34,242 bases of DNA from CAYRZL01 sp964428795 (GTDB lineage Bacteria > Bacillota > Clostridia > Lachnospirales > Lachnospiraceae): NCBI GenBank assembly GCA_964428795.1, contig CAYRZL010000019.1:1-34242 (forward strand). The letters run 5' to 3'. Of this stretch, positions 16,950 to 25,822 are shown one piece after another. The notes beneath the pieces are model-generated. The model searched no databases. It saw nothing but the letters and a program-made list of their open reading frames with translations, and had not been told where the DNA came from. Position 1 is the stretch's first letter, and every line of letters starts with the position of its first letter. The position numbers and the translations under genes were made by a program.

Positions 16950-18029
16950 TTATCGTAAATAAAATCTTTTAAAGTCTTCACGAGTATGAATACCATAATC
17001 GCTGTATTTAAAGCTATTGTGTTCAAGTGCAAGGTTCTTATACCATGCCATAGTCGCGTCAATATTCGGAGTGTTCACACCGGCAAAATCTGCGATCTGT
17101 TTAATTATAGTCAAGCCATAAGAGAAATCCGCCGTAAAATACCTGGAATGAAGATCCGGAATAAAGCCGCCCTCTACCGCAATATTGGGTGTGGTTAATC
17201 CCTTGAACGCCGCAATACTGGAAATCTTCTTTGTCATTGCTTCAGCAGATGAGCTTTCATAATGAACCCGAAGAGATTTGACAAATTCAAGATGATAATC
17301 CGGCAGCGCCCGACAAATTTCCTGTACTTCCTCGTCACACGCAATGAGGAGTTCAGATGAAGCATCATCCCATTCTTCATAGAACAGTGGAAGTTTTTCA
17401 TAGACCACACCTGGTTTATAGTCACAGAATATAGTCCGAAGTCTCGTTGTATGCAAAATCGGATTCGAAGGTGTCATTGTCAGATTCAGGAAGTTCGGAA
17501 TTGGCTTGCTCGGAATTTCATAGATACCTTCAACGAGCCTGCAACACTCATTTACATATCTGCCCGGAATTGATGCTATATGAAGTTCATCCCTATACCC
17601 GGTCGATCTCACCGTCTTGCCCTTCTCAACCAGTCTGGCAATTGCTGGTACACGTTCAAGGGCAAAGAAGATGTTTCCTCTTTCAATGCACCTTGCAAAA
17701 GCGCACTCACTTCCACCATTTCCTGGCGCCACGCCGATCAATGCCTCAGAATTAGCGTGATCATAAATAACCTGTGCAATGCTCTTCATCATCGTAGCAG
17801 GCAGCGTGACCATAATAAACTCTGCTTCTGAAAAAGCCATGTCCGGATCCGCTGTGGCACACAGAATATCACCTTCATGTGTGGTCACTCCATTCGCATC
17901 CACAATATTAAGGTGCGTATTGAATACTTCTGGCTTAGACGTATAGGCAATTACTTCATTCCCCTTCTCGGCACAATGCACCATAAACTGGGTTCCGATA
18001 TTGCCGCCGCCAACAACTGTAATTCTCAT
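16950..18029 (-). CDS. Opine dehydrogenase-like (NAD/NADP octopine/nopaline family) oxidoreductase
   Basis: A 359-residue enzyme with a Rossmann domain starting MRITVVGGGNIGTQFMVHCA (GGGNIG dinucleotide motif) and an alpha-helical C-terminal domain. The segment TPSNPILHTTRL matches the region carrying the conserved active-site His in opine dehydrogenases. Family members reductively condense an amino acid with a keto acid, as in octopine or metallophore synthesis. Here the setting among nucleotidyltransferases points to making or modifying a building block for surface decoration rather than a metallophore; no nicotianamine-synthase-like or export gene is seen. It follows the cyclodeaminase-like gene by 36 bases. 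Confidence 0.82.
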   Translation of the reverse strand: MRITVVGGGNIGTQFMVHCAEKGNEVIAYTSKPEVFNTHLNIVDANGVTTHEGDILCATADPDMAFSEAEFIMVTLPATMMKSIAQVIYDHANSEALIGVAPGNGGSECAFARCIERGNIFFALERVPAIARLVEKGKTVRSTGYRDELHIASIPGRYVNECCRLVEGIYEIPSKPIPNFLNLTMTPSNPILHTTRLRTIFCDYKPGVVYEKLPLFYEEWDDASSELLIACDEEVQEICRALPDYHLEFVKSLRVHYESSSAEAMTKKISSIAAFKGLTTPNIAVEGGFIPDLHSRYFTADFSYGLTIIKQIADFAGVNTPNIDATMAWYKNLALEHNSFKYSDYGIHTREDFKRFYLR

Positions 18030-18065
18030 ATCATCCAGTCCGCATACAACCGCACCTGATTTTAT

Positions 18066-19030
18066 TTATATCCAGAATTTATCCACGGGGTCGTGCATCT
18101 GGACATCCAGCAGCTGAGCGAACTTATCTTTATCCGTTTCAAATAGCTGGTAAATATGTGCGGCATAATTAATGTCATGCATCGAGACACCAATGTTGTA
18201 AGCTAAAATCCTTTCTTTATCATTCTCACGACCCACTGCCCTGCCATTCAGCACATCACTTACTTCCGCATATGACCTGAACTTTGCAAAATTTTTGAAA
18301 TGGTCTACATGGCCGGTATCATCCGCATACACCTTGTCAAAAAACAAATCACAGTTCGTAAATCCTCTGGTATGAACGGGTACAACAAGTATTCCCTCAT
18401 CAAAGCAATCATCGCTGCAGATGTCATTTTCAAAATATGTGGCGCAGGATATAACGACGTCGGATTCCTTAACTGTCTCTTCTGCTGAATCGACGATTGT
18501 AAAGTGCAGATTGTGAAATTCTGTGAATCTTTCTTCAAACTGTTCCGCCTGATCCTTATACCGAAGAAGTTTTATATTCAGCTGCCTCTCTGGGATCATG
18601 GAAGCAAGGACAACCAAAGAAGCTCTTGCCGTATTGCCAAGCCCGATCATCCCAATTTTTGCGAAATTCCTCTTTGCAAAATTCAGGACTGAGTGCGCTG
18701 CTACAGCACCAGTTCTCATAGCCGTTATCCAGTTGCCATCTACCAAGGCAAGGAATTCGCCTGAATCAGCATTGAATAGCAGTATTTTACTATCAAGCGC
18801 AGGTATTCTATCAGGATACCTGGTAACTACCTTTACCCCCCCCGGTATATTCCCGGAAGACGGACAAGGCTTGGCATCACGTTACAGAACACATTTCCAG
18901 GCATATTCATGTGTGTTTTTGCCGGGAGAAATGCATCTGTTTTATGAAGGATCATTTCGTTCACCCATTCATAACACTGGACAGGTGAGATGTTCAATGA
19001 CCTGACATCATCAAAACTGATAATCTTCAT
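18066..19030 (-). pseudogene. Ornithine cyclodeaminase/mu-crystallin family gene, frameshifted at a G8 tract
   Basis: Two open pieces form one 321-residue family member if the G run at 18836-18843 has nine (or six) G. The first piece (ATG at 19030, MKIISFDDVRSLNISPVQCY) ends IYRGG-stop at the tract. The second continues VKVVTRYPDRIPALDSK, with DGNWITAMRTGAVAAHS and the Rossmann motif IGMIGLGNTARASL. Apart from the tract I see no other lesion: start codon, AGGGGAAGAG site and downstream frame are intact, which fits a reversible OFF state. Family members act as ornithine cyclodeaminases or imino-acid/opine reductases. Pairing with the adjacent opine-dehydrogenase-like gene suggests amino-acid-derived substrate synthesis. 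Sequencing error is the alternative. Confidence 0.85.
18836..18843 (-). repeat. G8 tract in the cyclodeaminase-like gene (out of frame)
   Basis: Eight coding-strand G immediately followed by TAA. With eight, translation stops after 65 residues; with nine, CGG GGG GGG GTA joins the two conserved halves. Confidence 0.93.
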
Positions 19031-19042
19031 ACTCTTCCCCTT

Positions 19043-20851
19043 TCAATTCAGTTCTATTCTCATCGCCGCCAGCAACTTATCATTATCCTCTGTGTTCCTT
19101 ACTGCCAGCCGGAGATAATTCCTTCCATTTGTCTTTGTGGTAAGTTCTTTAATCAGGATTTCATATTTAATCAATAACGTCTTCAACAATTCCTTCGGAG
19201 ATATGCCTTCTTCCAGCTCAACCATGATAAAGTTGGCCTGTGACGGAATCACTCTTACGCCCGTAAGCTTGTCCAATTCAGCTTCAAAGCGTTTCCTTTC
19301 TGAGCGGATCTTGACCAGCGCGGCTGAATAATCTTTCTTATACTTCTCCTCAATCTGCATATAGAACTCACCAAAAGAGTTTATGTTCCAAATGGCAACG
19401 TCTTTTTTCATGGAAGCTATAATTTCTGCATCCCCAGAAGCCAAGACACCAAGGCGCAGGCCAGGAACACCGTAGGACTTAGATATACTCTTCATGACAA
19501 ACAGATGGGGATTAGATGTCAGAATTTCCTGCTCAATCAAGGTGTTATCTGGCTCATCCGCAAAATCTGCAAAAGACTCATCGATTACAAGCTTTATGCC
19601 TTTTTCCGCCGCCCATGAGATCAATAGTAACAGATCGTTCTTTGGAATATAATTGCCACTTGGGTTATCAGGATTCACCACAATCAGATTCTTGATATCC
19701 TTATCTGCAAAATATGCTATAAGATCGTTCGCTGTGTATGAATAATCCTTATTATTCGGTGTGAAATCCACGGAATTTTCCCTGGCATACCGATTTGGAT
19801 ACTCATCAAAGGTCGGACGAATAAAGCCAACTTTTCCTTTCAGATAGCTCATCAGACTTTTGATCAGTTCTGCTGCTCCATTCCCCACAAGAATATTTTC
19901 CTGATGCACGCCAAAATTCTTAGCAGCCAGGAGACTGTTTATGCGCATACCTGATGGGTACTCCGTCAACAGGATATCAAAATTTGCTCTCAGCTCATCC
20001 TTCATCTTTTCAGGAGGAAAATAAGGATTTACCAAGTAGCAGAAATCCAGCAGTTTCGGATAACGCCAATATCCGCCATAACGTCCTTGAAGCAGCTTCA
20101 CCTTCTCATCTTCGTCTGGAGTAAATATGGATTCAGCGATATCCAAATCCTGAATATCATCAATCTCATACCACTTCTGCCCATCCAGCCTCTTAGCCTT
20201 AATTTCCGGTTCATCCAACATAGTAATTACACGGAGAACCTGTTCGTAGTACTCATTCTCACCCAATGCGGATTGATAGGCATCAAGGAACGGCACATAA
20301 TGGGTTTCCGAGAAATGCTTACTGAACTTATAGATATTGACGGTCTTATAATAGTCTTTAATCTCGTTAAACTTGAACTTCTTTCCCGGAATAAACGCTT
20401 CAATCGTGTCATCTTCGCCAATCTTAACACAAGTTCCATCCATCCAACTCTCGTATTTATCTACCAGAGCCAGCGTCTCCCTGGGATCATCTAATAAAAC
20501 CTGCAACACGCAGTCCTCAAATATGAGATCTGATTCCAGTAACAACGTATCCTCTTTAAGAAGATATTCTTTCGCTAATGCAAGAGAATATATATTATTT
20601 GTCTTGTCATAAATCGGATTGTTCACATAACAAATCGGTGTCTGGATATTAAGAGTACTGATAAAATCAATCAATTTCTGCCCTTCATAACCAACCACTA
20701 TCACAATGCGCGAAAGATGTAGTTTATCTAATTGTCCAAGCATACGTTCAATCATTGTGACACCGTTTACTTTAACCATACATTTTGTATTATTCTGTGT
20801 CAAATCTTTCAAACGCTTCCCCATACCGGCTGCTAAAATAATTCCTTGCAT
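19043..20851 (-). CDS. Nucleotidyltransferase fused to a CobD/HisC-like PLP enzyme
   Basis: A 602-residue fusion. Residues 1-235 are a LicC-like nucleotidyltransferase (MQGIILAAGMGKRLKDLTQN, then a lysine in KCMVKVNG, and ESDLIFED). Residues about 250-602 are a fold-type I PLP domain with PDNPSGNYIP, VIDESFADF and the Schiff-base lysine K458 in SISKSYGVPGLRLGV. The GGYWRYPKLLDF-NPYFPP opening resembles CobD and HisC. CobD-type enzymes decarboxylate amino-acid phosphates, and related Campylobacter enzymes turn phosphoserine into phosphoethanolamine, so one protein might make and CDP-activate an amino alcohol phosphate. Transamination is the alternative. Fusions of cytidylyltransferases to PLP enzymes are known in phosphonate pathways, but no PEP mutase is present here. 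It lies between licD and the cyclodeaminase-like gene. Confidence 0.85.
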   Translation of the reverse strand: MQGIILAAGMGKRLKDLTQNNTKCMVKVNGVTMIERMLGQLDKLHLSRIVIVVGYEGQKLIDFISTLNIQTPICYVNNPIYDKTNNIYSLALAKEYLLKEDTLLLESDLIFEDCVLQVLLDDPRETLALVDKYESWMDGTCVKIGEDDTIEAFIPGKKFKFNEIKDYYKTVNIYKFSKHFSETHYVPFLDAYQSALGENEYYEQVLRVITMLDEPEIKAKRLDGQKWYEIDDIQDLDIAESIFTPDEDEKVKLLQGRYGGYWRYPKLLDFCYLVNPYFPPEKMKDELRANFDILLTEYPSGMRINSLLAAKNFGVHQENILVGNGAAELIKSLMSYLKGKVGFIRPTFDEYPNRYARENSVDFTPNNKDYSYTANDLIAYFADKDIKNLIVVNPDNPSGNYIPKNDLLLLISWAAEKGIKLVIDESFADFADEPDNTLIEQEILTSNPHLFVMKSISKSYGVPGLRLGVLASGDAEIIASMKKDVAIWNINSFGEFYMQIEEKYKKDYSAALVKIRSERKRFEAELDKLTGVRVIPSQANFIMVELEEGISPKELLKTLLIKYEILIKELTTKTNGRNYLRLAVRNTEDNDKLLAAMRIELN

Positions 20852-20884
20852 ATAAATCTCCTTCCTGCTAAAACAATCCTATAT

Positions 20885-21709
20885 TTAAAACTTGACTTGC
20901 AAAATATTATGTCTGTTTTCGCGCTTGTCTTCTGGGGGCAATGTCATATAATCCCCATATGCATGCGTGAGATAAGCATCATAATTCTGAGGGATTGAAA
21001 ATTCATCGTCCTCAAAAATATGCATCTCATATTTTGAAAAGCATTCACTTGGTATCAGCCATTTTCCAAAATTAGAAGTTCCCGCAGGAGCAAAAAACTC
21101 TGTACAGCTGTCGTTATATTGTGTTTTGCACGATTCATACGCCTCTATCAGTTTTTTTCTGCTGTTTACTGCAGCATATAGGTTAATTGGCATATAAAGA
21201 ACCGTTTTGCATATTCTCTTCTTTAAGGAATCTGATGCGAATGGTGTATATCCATTCTTAACAAGCACGCACCGCCTGATAAAATCCAGTTTTCTTGCCA
21301 TTTTCCGCTGGTCGGATACAGTATCCGGATAAACATCATATGGGAAAATATCAACATAAAACCCTTTATGCGCCTTGCTGTTATGAGCATTATTTTCTAT
21401 GTATACGGTATTATTTTTCCTTAATTTTGCAAATGGAAGGCCGTAATTCTCATCACTATACCATGATTGCAAGAAATACTTTTCATCGAGCACACCGGGC
21501 GCTTCCTGCAAAAAAAGTTCATAATTATTTCTTGTCATTCCAATATCCAAATCATCATCCCATGGGATAAAGCCATTATGTCTCACCGCGCCCAACAGTG
21601 TACCCGAATCGAGATGGTAATCCACATGGATCACTTCGCATACTCTCTTAATCTCTTTCAGCATTTCTAACTGAACCAGCTGCACTTTGCGCAATAATTC
21701 TCTATCCAT
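20885..21709 (-). CDS. LicD-family phosphotransferase
   Basis: A 274-residue LicD protein. The family hallmark is seen at HLDSGTLLGAVRHNGFIPWD followed by DDLDIGMTR (metal-binding Asp cluster), then LPFAKLRKNNTVYIE and GFYVDIFPYDVYP. LicD enzymes transfer a phosphorylated amino alcohol such as phosphocholine from its CDP form to a surface glycan. It sits directly before the nucleotidyltransferase fusions that would supply its donor. There is no signal peptide, so it acts on the cytoplasmic side, on lipid-linked repeat units. Which of the three activated products it uses cannot be told. Confidence 0.93.
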   Translation of the reverse strand: MDRELLRKVQLVQLEMLKEIKRVCEVIHVDYHLDSGTLLGAVRHNGFIPWDDDLDIGMTRNNYELFLQEAPGVLDEKYFLQSWYSDENYGLPFAKLRKNNTVYIENNAHNSKAHKGFYVDIFPYDVYPDTVSDQRKMARKLDFIRRCVLVKNGYTPFASDSLKKRICKTVLYMPINLYAAVNSRKKLIEAYESCKTQYNDSCTEFFAPAGTSNFGKWLIPSECFSKYEMHIFEDDEFSIPQNYDAYLTHAYGDYMTLPPEDKRENRHNILQVKF

Positions 21710-21731
21710 TTTTCACTCCATCAACACTTCA

Positions 21732-22589
21732 TTATTTAACATGTATAACATCCAAAGCAGCAAATTCCAATAGCGAAAGCTTCATACTCAGCCAAAGCAA
21801 AAACAAAGCGCCTTTTCCTATGTCCGTATATTTCCTGTAGTACAAAAGCCTGGATTCATATAGCAACTGCGTCTGTTTTTTCCTCTTATAAGTCTTATTG
21901 ATTGTTGTTGAATGATTATGTTGGTATTTTGCTCCTGTCACCAGACCTATTTTTTTTCCTGCATTCTTTAATCTGGTAGACAATACCCTTTCTTCACAGA
22001 ACAGGAAAAAATTCTCATCAAAACCTCCGACGTCAAGAAAGTCAGCCATTCTGACAGCTAAAAATGAACCTTTGAAAATTTCAATCGTTTGAACAGATAA
22101 ATTCCTGTTGACGACTTCCGGCCACTTTCTCTTTTGCAGTTTTCTTCCAAGGAAAAAGCAACCCGTCAAATCATCTCGATAGGTATTCATTGACCAGACA
22201 GGCGGCTGACTCATCCTGCCATTGATGTCAAATTCGATGCCCGTTAATACTGAATAATCTGTTTTCTGGAAAGCTTCCAGAATCATATGGACATCTGCTT
22301 CTTCCACATCCACATCCGGGTTAGCAATAAATATGACATCTGCCCCCCCCGATTTTCTGACAGCATCTACTCCAAGATTATTTCCATACGAATATCCGCC
22401 ATTTTTATCACTCGCAACAACCATGATTTTCTCATTTCCCACTTGTCTGAGATCGTTCACGGAATTATCTGTCGAATGATTATCCACGATCACTATCTGA
22501 TTTATTTCCTTCATCCCGGCAGCTTTAACCGCAAGTTTCGCAGATAATCCCCCTGCGTTATAATTCAATATTACGAAGCCACTTTTCAT
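21732..22589 (-). CDS. Glycosyltransferase family 2 with in-frame G8 tract
   Basis: A 285-residue GT-A enzyme. It begins MKSGFVILNYNAGGLSAKLA, with IVIVDNHSTDNSV (nucleotide site), FIANPDVDVEE (DxD-like acidic motif at about residues 88-97) and a downstream FLFCEERVLSTRLKNAGKKI segment typical of family 2 rhamnosyl-type enzymes. Gly81-Gly82 are encoded by a run of eight G (22343-22350). Loss or gain of one G would truncate the protein to roughly 90-103 residues, so the tract could act as an on/off switch; it reads ON here. The gene lies 22 bases before licD and 36 after the duplicated-domain glycosyltransferase. Confidence 0.92.
   Translation of the reverse strand: MKSGFVILNYNAGGLSAKLAVKAAGMKEINQIVIVDNHSTDNSVNDLRQVGNEKIMVVASDKNGGYSYGNNLGVDAVRKSGGADVIFIANPDVDVEEADVHMILEAFQKTDYSVLTGIEFDINGRMSQPPVWSMNTYRDDLTGCFFLGRKLQKRKWPEVVNRNLSVQTIEIFKGSFLAVRMADFLDVGGFDENFFLFCEERVLSTRLKNAGKKIGLVTGAKYQHNHSTTINKTYKRKKQTQLLYESRLLYYRKYTDIGKGALFLLWLSMKLSLLEFAALDVIHVK
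22343..22350 (-). repeat. G8 tract in the family 2 glycosyltransferase (in frame)
   Basis: Eight coding-strand G read TCG GGG GGG GCA (Ser-Gly-Gly-Ala). Seven G give a TGA about 20 codons on; nine G give a TAA about 8 codons on. Confidence 0.93.
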
Positions 22590-22625
22590 TTCTTTACTCT
22601 CCAGATTTATATTATCTCCTGTCTC

Positions 22626-24398
22626 TCATGCCATAATTTCTTCTACCACATATGCCGGTGTCATTTCTTTAAATACGCTTTCCACAACTTCCATCGGTAC
22701 ACGTAAGTTCATAACGCCCAATATCCATTTTTCTACCATTTCCCGTTCTTCATCCGAAAGTCTGTTATTGCAAATACAGAGTGCCAATGGATAATTTCTT
22801 AAATAGCGCAGATTCACATCCGCATCCTTGTAGTAGAAGTGAATGATCGGCTTGCCATAGCTCATATACTCGAATAACTTGCTGGAAATCTGTTTCCCGT
22901 CTTTCTCGGCAATATTCAGGAGAATATCCGCTTTTTCCAATGCTTCCTCCAGTTCAGGATGAGATACCCATCCGTGATTGTGAATATCCAGGGTCGGAAA
23001 TTCATTGTCACCCAGACAACCATTCCCTGCGGAATAAAAATCAATATGGAGATACTTTGCCAGAGATGTTTCGCTCATAAACCTGCAAACATCCATCGCT
23101 TCTACATAGCCCTTAATCAATGCGCCTGCAAAAAGGAGTTTTACCCCCCCCCACGCGGATTTCGCAAGAATTCCAGTAATAGCAGTCGGGGACGCGTCTT
23201 TAAAGAGATCACATACCTGTTCAAAGGAAACGGATTTCCCCTTATTTTGGGCTATAAAATCAGCCGCTATTTTTATCTGCTCTTCACTGAATCCTTTCTT
23301 CTGATCTATACAAAGAGACAGCGGATATTTTTCTAATACTGCTATCGCCGGGTCTTGCGACGATTGGACAAAATGCAGGATTGGCTTTCCTGTACTCATA
23401 TAGTCAAACACTTTACTCGGAAACTGATTACTTACCGTATTTCCAATCGACACCAGAAAATCTGCAGAAACCATCGCGGAATGAGCAGTCTGATGATCCA
23501 CCTGCCCGTGGGCGATTACGTAATCAGCCGCTTTTGACGCTTCTTCGATCATTGGCTCCGCAGACCCCAACGTATAGAAATGCACCAGCATATCCATGGA
23601 TTCTGACAGGCGGCTCAGAAAGCCGATTGCAAAAGACGGACTGCGAATTTCCTTATCTACCACTCCAGTATATACAAAATTGATCTTTGTTCTGTCATAC
23701 CCCATCATGCGGTTGGACTTCGGGCATACGATAAGGGGATGCTCGATTTCCTTTGTCTTTCCTTGAAATTCCGGGTAATTCGTCTCCACATATCCTGTCC
23801 ACGACGGCATATGCAAAACCTGATCAGATTCTGTGAGCACACGCCGTTCCAGTTTCATGTTTGCTTTTCGCTTTATTTTCTGATTCCAGCCAAAATATTG
23901 GAGCCTTCTACTTTGCGAAAACATATCATAGAGTATCGGAACCACCTTGCACTCTGCATGATTTCTTTTGTAATCCAACGCCGCTATCATGGATTCGAAA
24001 GGCAGACAGGTAGGGATAATAATGTCAGGAACAAAAGACAGCGTATCTAATGCATCGACATAACTCTTTACCACATCCCGCCTCAGGCTAGATGCAGAAA
24101 GAACCGCCTTGCAAATTCGTCTGTACCGAAGGAACCTTAACTTGACCTGATCACCCGATTCTTTGGAACGCAGTTGCAGAAGCTGCATTTTCGTGGCGAC
24201 CCGGATCAGATTCTGCCCTTGATAGACATCCCTGCTTTTTTCACTGACCTCTGTCCTTTGTGCTATGACCGTTACCTGATAACCTTCTTTTACCATTTCA
24301 TCTGCCAGGTTCCCCTGGCATCTGCCTACGGCGGAGTAATTGGGAAAATAACTTCCCAAAATAAATACAACCTGTTTCATTTCCAGATACCTCGTCAC
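22626..24398 (-). CDS. GT-B glycosyltransferase with duplicated C-terminal domain joined across a G9 tract
   Basis: A 590-residue protein. Residues 1-415 look like one complete GT-B enzyme: N-domain MKQVVFILGSYFPNYSAVGR (a better start may be the Met at residue 7), then C-domain INFVYTGVVDKEIRSPSFAI and PSKVFDYMSTGKPILHF. Residues 419-590 repeat the C-domain: VKLLFAGALIKGYVEAMDVC and SSKLFEYMSYGKPIIHF, with the shared tails YPLSLCI and YPLALCI. The junction Trp416-Gly417-Gly418-Val419 is the G9 tract at 23144-23152. With eight G, a TAA follows immediately, leaving a normal-sized 418-residue enzyme. The ATG overlaps the flippase stop (ATGA). The acceptor and donor sugar are unknown. Confidence 0.88.
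   Translation of the reverse strand: MTRYLEMKQVVFILGSYFPNYSAVGRCQGNLADEMVKEGYQVTVIAQRTEVSEKSRDVYQGQNLIRVATKMQLLQLRSKESGDQVKLRFLRYRRICKAVLSASSLRRDVVKSYVDALDTLSFVPDIIIPTCLPFESMIAALDYKRNHAECKVVPILYDMFSQSRRLQYFGWNQKIKRKANMKLERRVLTESDQVLHMPSWTGYVETNYPEFQGKTKEIEHPLIVCPKSNRMMGYDRTKINFVYTGVVDKEIRSPSFAIGFLSRLSESMDMLVHFYTLGSAEPMIEEASKAADYVIAHGQVDHQTAHSAMVSADFLVSIGNTVSNQFPSKVFDYMSTGKPILHFVQSSQDPAIAVLEKYPLSLCIDQKKGFSEEQIKIAADFIAQNKGKSVSFEQVCDLFKDASPTAITGILAKSAWGGVKLLFAGALIKGYVEAMDVCRFMSETSLAKYLHIDFYSAGNGCLGDNEFPTLDIHNHGWVSHPELEEALEKADILLNIAEKDGKQISSKLFEYMSYGKPIIHFYYKDADVNLRYLRNYPLALCICNNRLSDEEREMVEKWILGVMNLRVPMEVVESVFKEMTPAYVVEEIMA
23144..23152 (-). repeat. G9 tract at the domain junction of the duplicated-domain glycosyltransferase (in frame)
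   Basis: Nine coding-strand G read TGG GGG GGG GTA. Eight G create GGG TAA; ten G give a stop about ten codons later. Either slip removes only the extra C-terminal domain. Confidence 0.93.
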
Positions 24399-25822
24399 TC
24401 TTGCTTCCTTAACCCTTTATTTTTGAATATCTCTCTCATCATCTTCTTAATTACGCTCCTGTTTGCAAAACAATACAATAGCACCATTACCAAATAACAC
24501 AGGAAGCCTGCCGACAAGCTGAGATTCATGGCAGCCAGTATAAATCCAACTGTTAAAACAATCTCTATCAGATACTCTTTCGTAAACCGGTATCCAATCG
24601 CTTCCGACACATATTTCTCGGAAAAGATGGATTTAAACGCTGTCACAACCACCACCGAAATCAAAATCATTTGGATATTTTTGATTGCGTAGGCTCCAAT
24701 CAGATAACAAATGATAGCCGCCGCAATCGAAACCACATTTACCAGGAGCATCTGCCGCTCTTTGCGGTAGGCTTTAAGGTAGTTATTGGTCAGCAGGCTG
24801 ATCCTCGATGAGTAAATAATCATTGGAAGCAATATTCCCAGATAGACTAAACTCTGCGCATATTTCGGCAAATACAGTGTAAGCACCCAAGCCATCGGAA
24901 AATACAAAAGCATAGCTGAAAAAAGCAATACTGAGACATAACTTCTGATTTTTATATACAAAACAGGCAGCTGTGTTGCATCCATCCTTTTCAATGCCGG
25001 GAACAAAACCACACTGATAGCTGTTACAAATGTGAGGAACAGGTTGGAAATGCTGAATGCAAAGGAAAATTTTCCGAACACTAAAGCATCCCAGTTCCAC
25101 TGCACCACCATTTTTGCTCCGCCCACAATAAGCATTGAGGACCAGTTCGCCAGCATAAGAATGATTCCGACAGATACATTTTGCTTCCATTCCCGGAAAG
25201 CTTCACGGAATGGAAGCGATTTGCCAAAATAGACCTCCTTATTGTTCTTTGCTGTTATTATGAAACCAATGGTATCGCCCAAAAGCTCCGCAATACACAT
25301 CCAGTAGAACGCATGTAAGTGGCCGGCTAAAAAGCATATCACCAGCAAGCCATAAAATATTCTCTGGCAGAAAATCAGCTTCGCATACTGATTGATCCGA
25401 TTTGTGATCTGGAACATATAGGAATTGTAACCGGTCAGCTGTTTTGTAATGATACCGATTGCGATCAGAATAAGTGTTATCCTGGTATTGATACTGCCTG
25501 TTGCAAATCCAATCACACATAGGATTAGCGAGATTATGCAGAGGGAGGACAGCAGAATTTGAAACTGGGAGCGCATCCTTGGCTTATCCAGTTCATCGTA
25601 ATCATATTGGGAGTACCGCAGGACAATTCCATCCAGAAGTCCGAAATGAAGTCCGCCTACATAACCGATATATAAAACAAACGTCTGCCAGTAAGCGTAT
25701 TGGTATTCGTCAATACACTTTGGTACGATCAGGGTCAGCAGTAAACTGACAGACAATGAAACCGCCTGCGCAGCAAGCGAAAGAAGAAAATTCTTTTTTA
25801 ATGACGGTTTCTTCCCTTCCAT
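24395..25822 (-). CDS. Wzx-type polysaccharide flippase
   Basis: A 475-residue membrane protein of the oligosaccharide flippase (MATE-like) superfamily, expected to flip lipid-linked repeat units across the membrane. About 12-14 hydrophobic segments are visible, starting with NFLLSLAAQAVSLSVSLLLT and including VSVGIILMLANWSSMLIVGG. It has the short charged N-terminus MEGKKPSLKK. An AGGAGA site supports the chosen ATG. It overlaps the polymerase stop upstream by 25 bases and the next glycosyltransferase by 4 bases, indicating coupled translation. Confidence 0.9.
   Translation of the reverse strand: MEGKKPSLKKNFLLSLAAQAVSLSVSLLLTLIVPKCIDEYQYAYWQTFVLYIGYVGGLHFGLLDGIVLRYSQYDYDELDKPRMRSQFQILLSSLCIISLILCVIGFATGSINTRITLILIAIGIITKQLTGYNSYMFQITNRINQYAKLIFCQRIFYGLLVICFLAGHLHAFYWMCIAELLGDTIGFIITAKNNKEVYFGKSLPFREAFREWKQNVSVGIILMLANWSSMLIVGGAKMVVQWNWDALVFGKFSFAFSISNLFLTFVTAISVVLFPALKRMDATQLPVLYIKIRSYVSVLLFSAMLLYFPMAWVLTLYLPKYAQSLVYLGILLPMIIYSSRISLLTNNYLKAYRKERQMLLVNVVSIAAAIICYLIGAYAIKNIQMILISVVVVTAFKSIFSEKYVSEAIGYRFTKEYLIEIVLTVGFILAAMNLSLSAGFLCYLVMVLLYCFANRSVIKKMMREIFKNKGLRKQE

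Noticed and set aside
16950..19030. Staphylopine-like metallophore synthesis
   Set aside because: An opine-dehydrogenase-like and a cyclodeaminase-like gene are present, but there is no nicotianamine-synthase-like gene, epimerase or exporter, and the neighbours are glycan-decoration genes.
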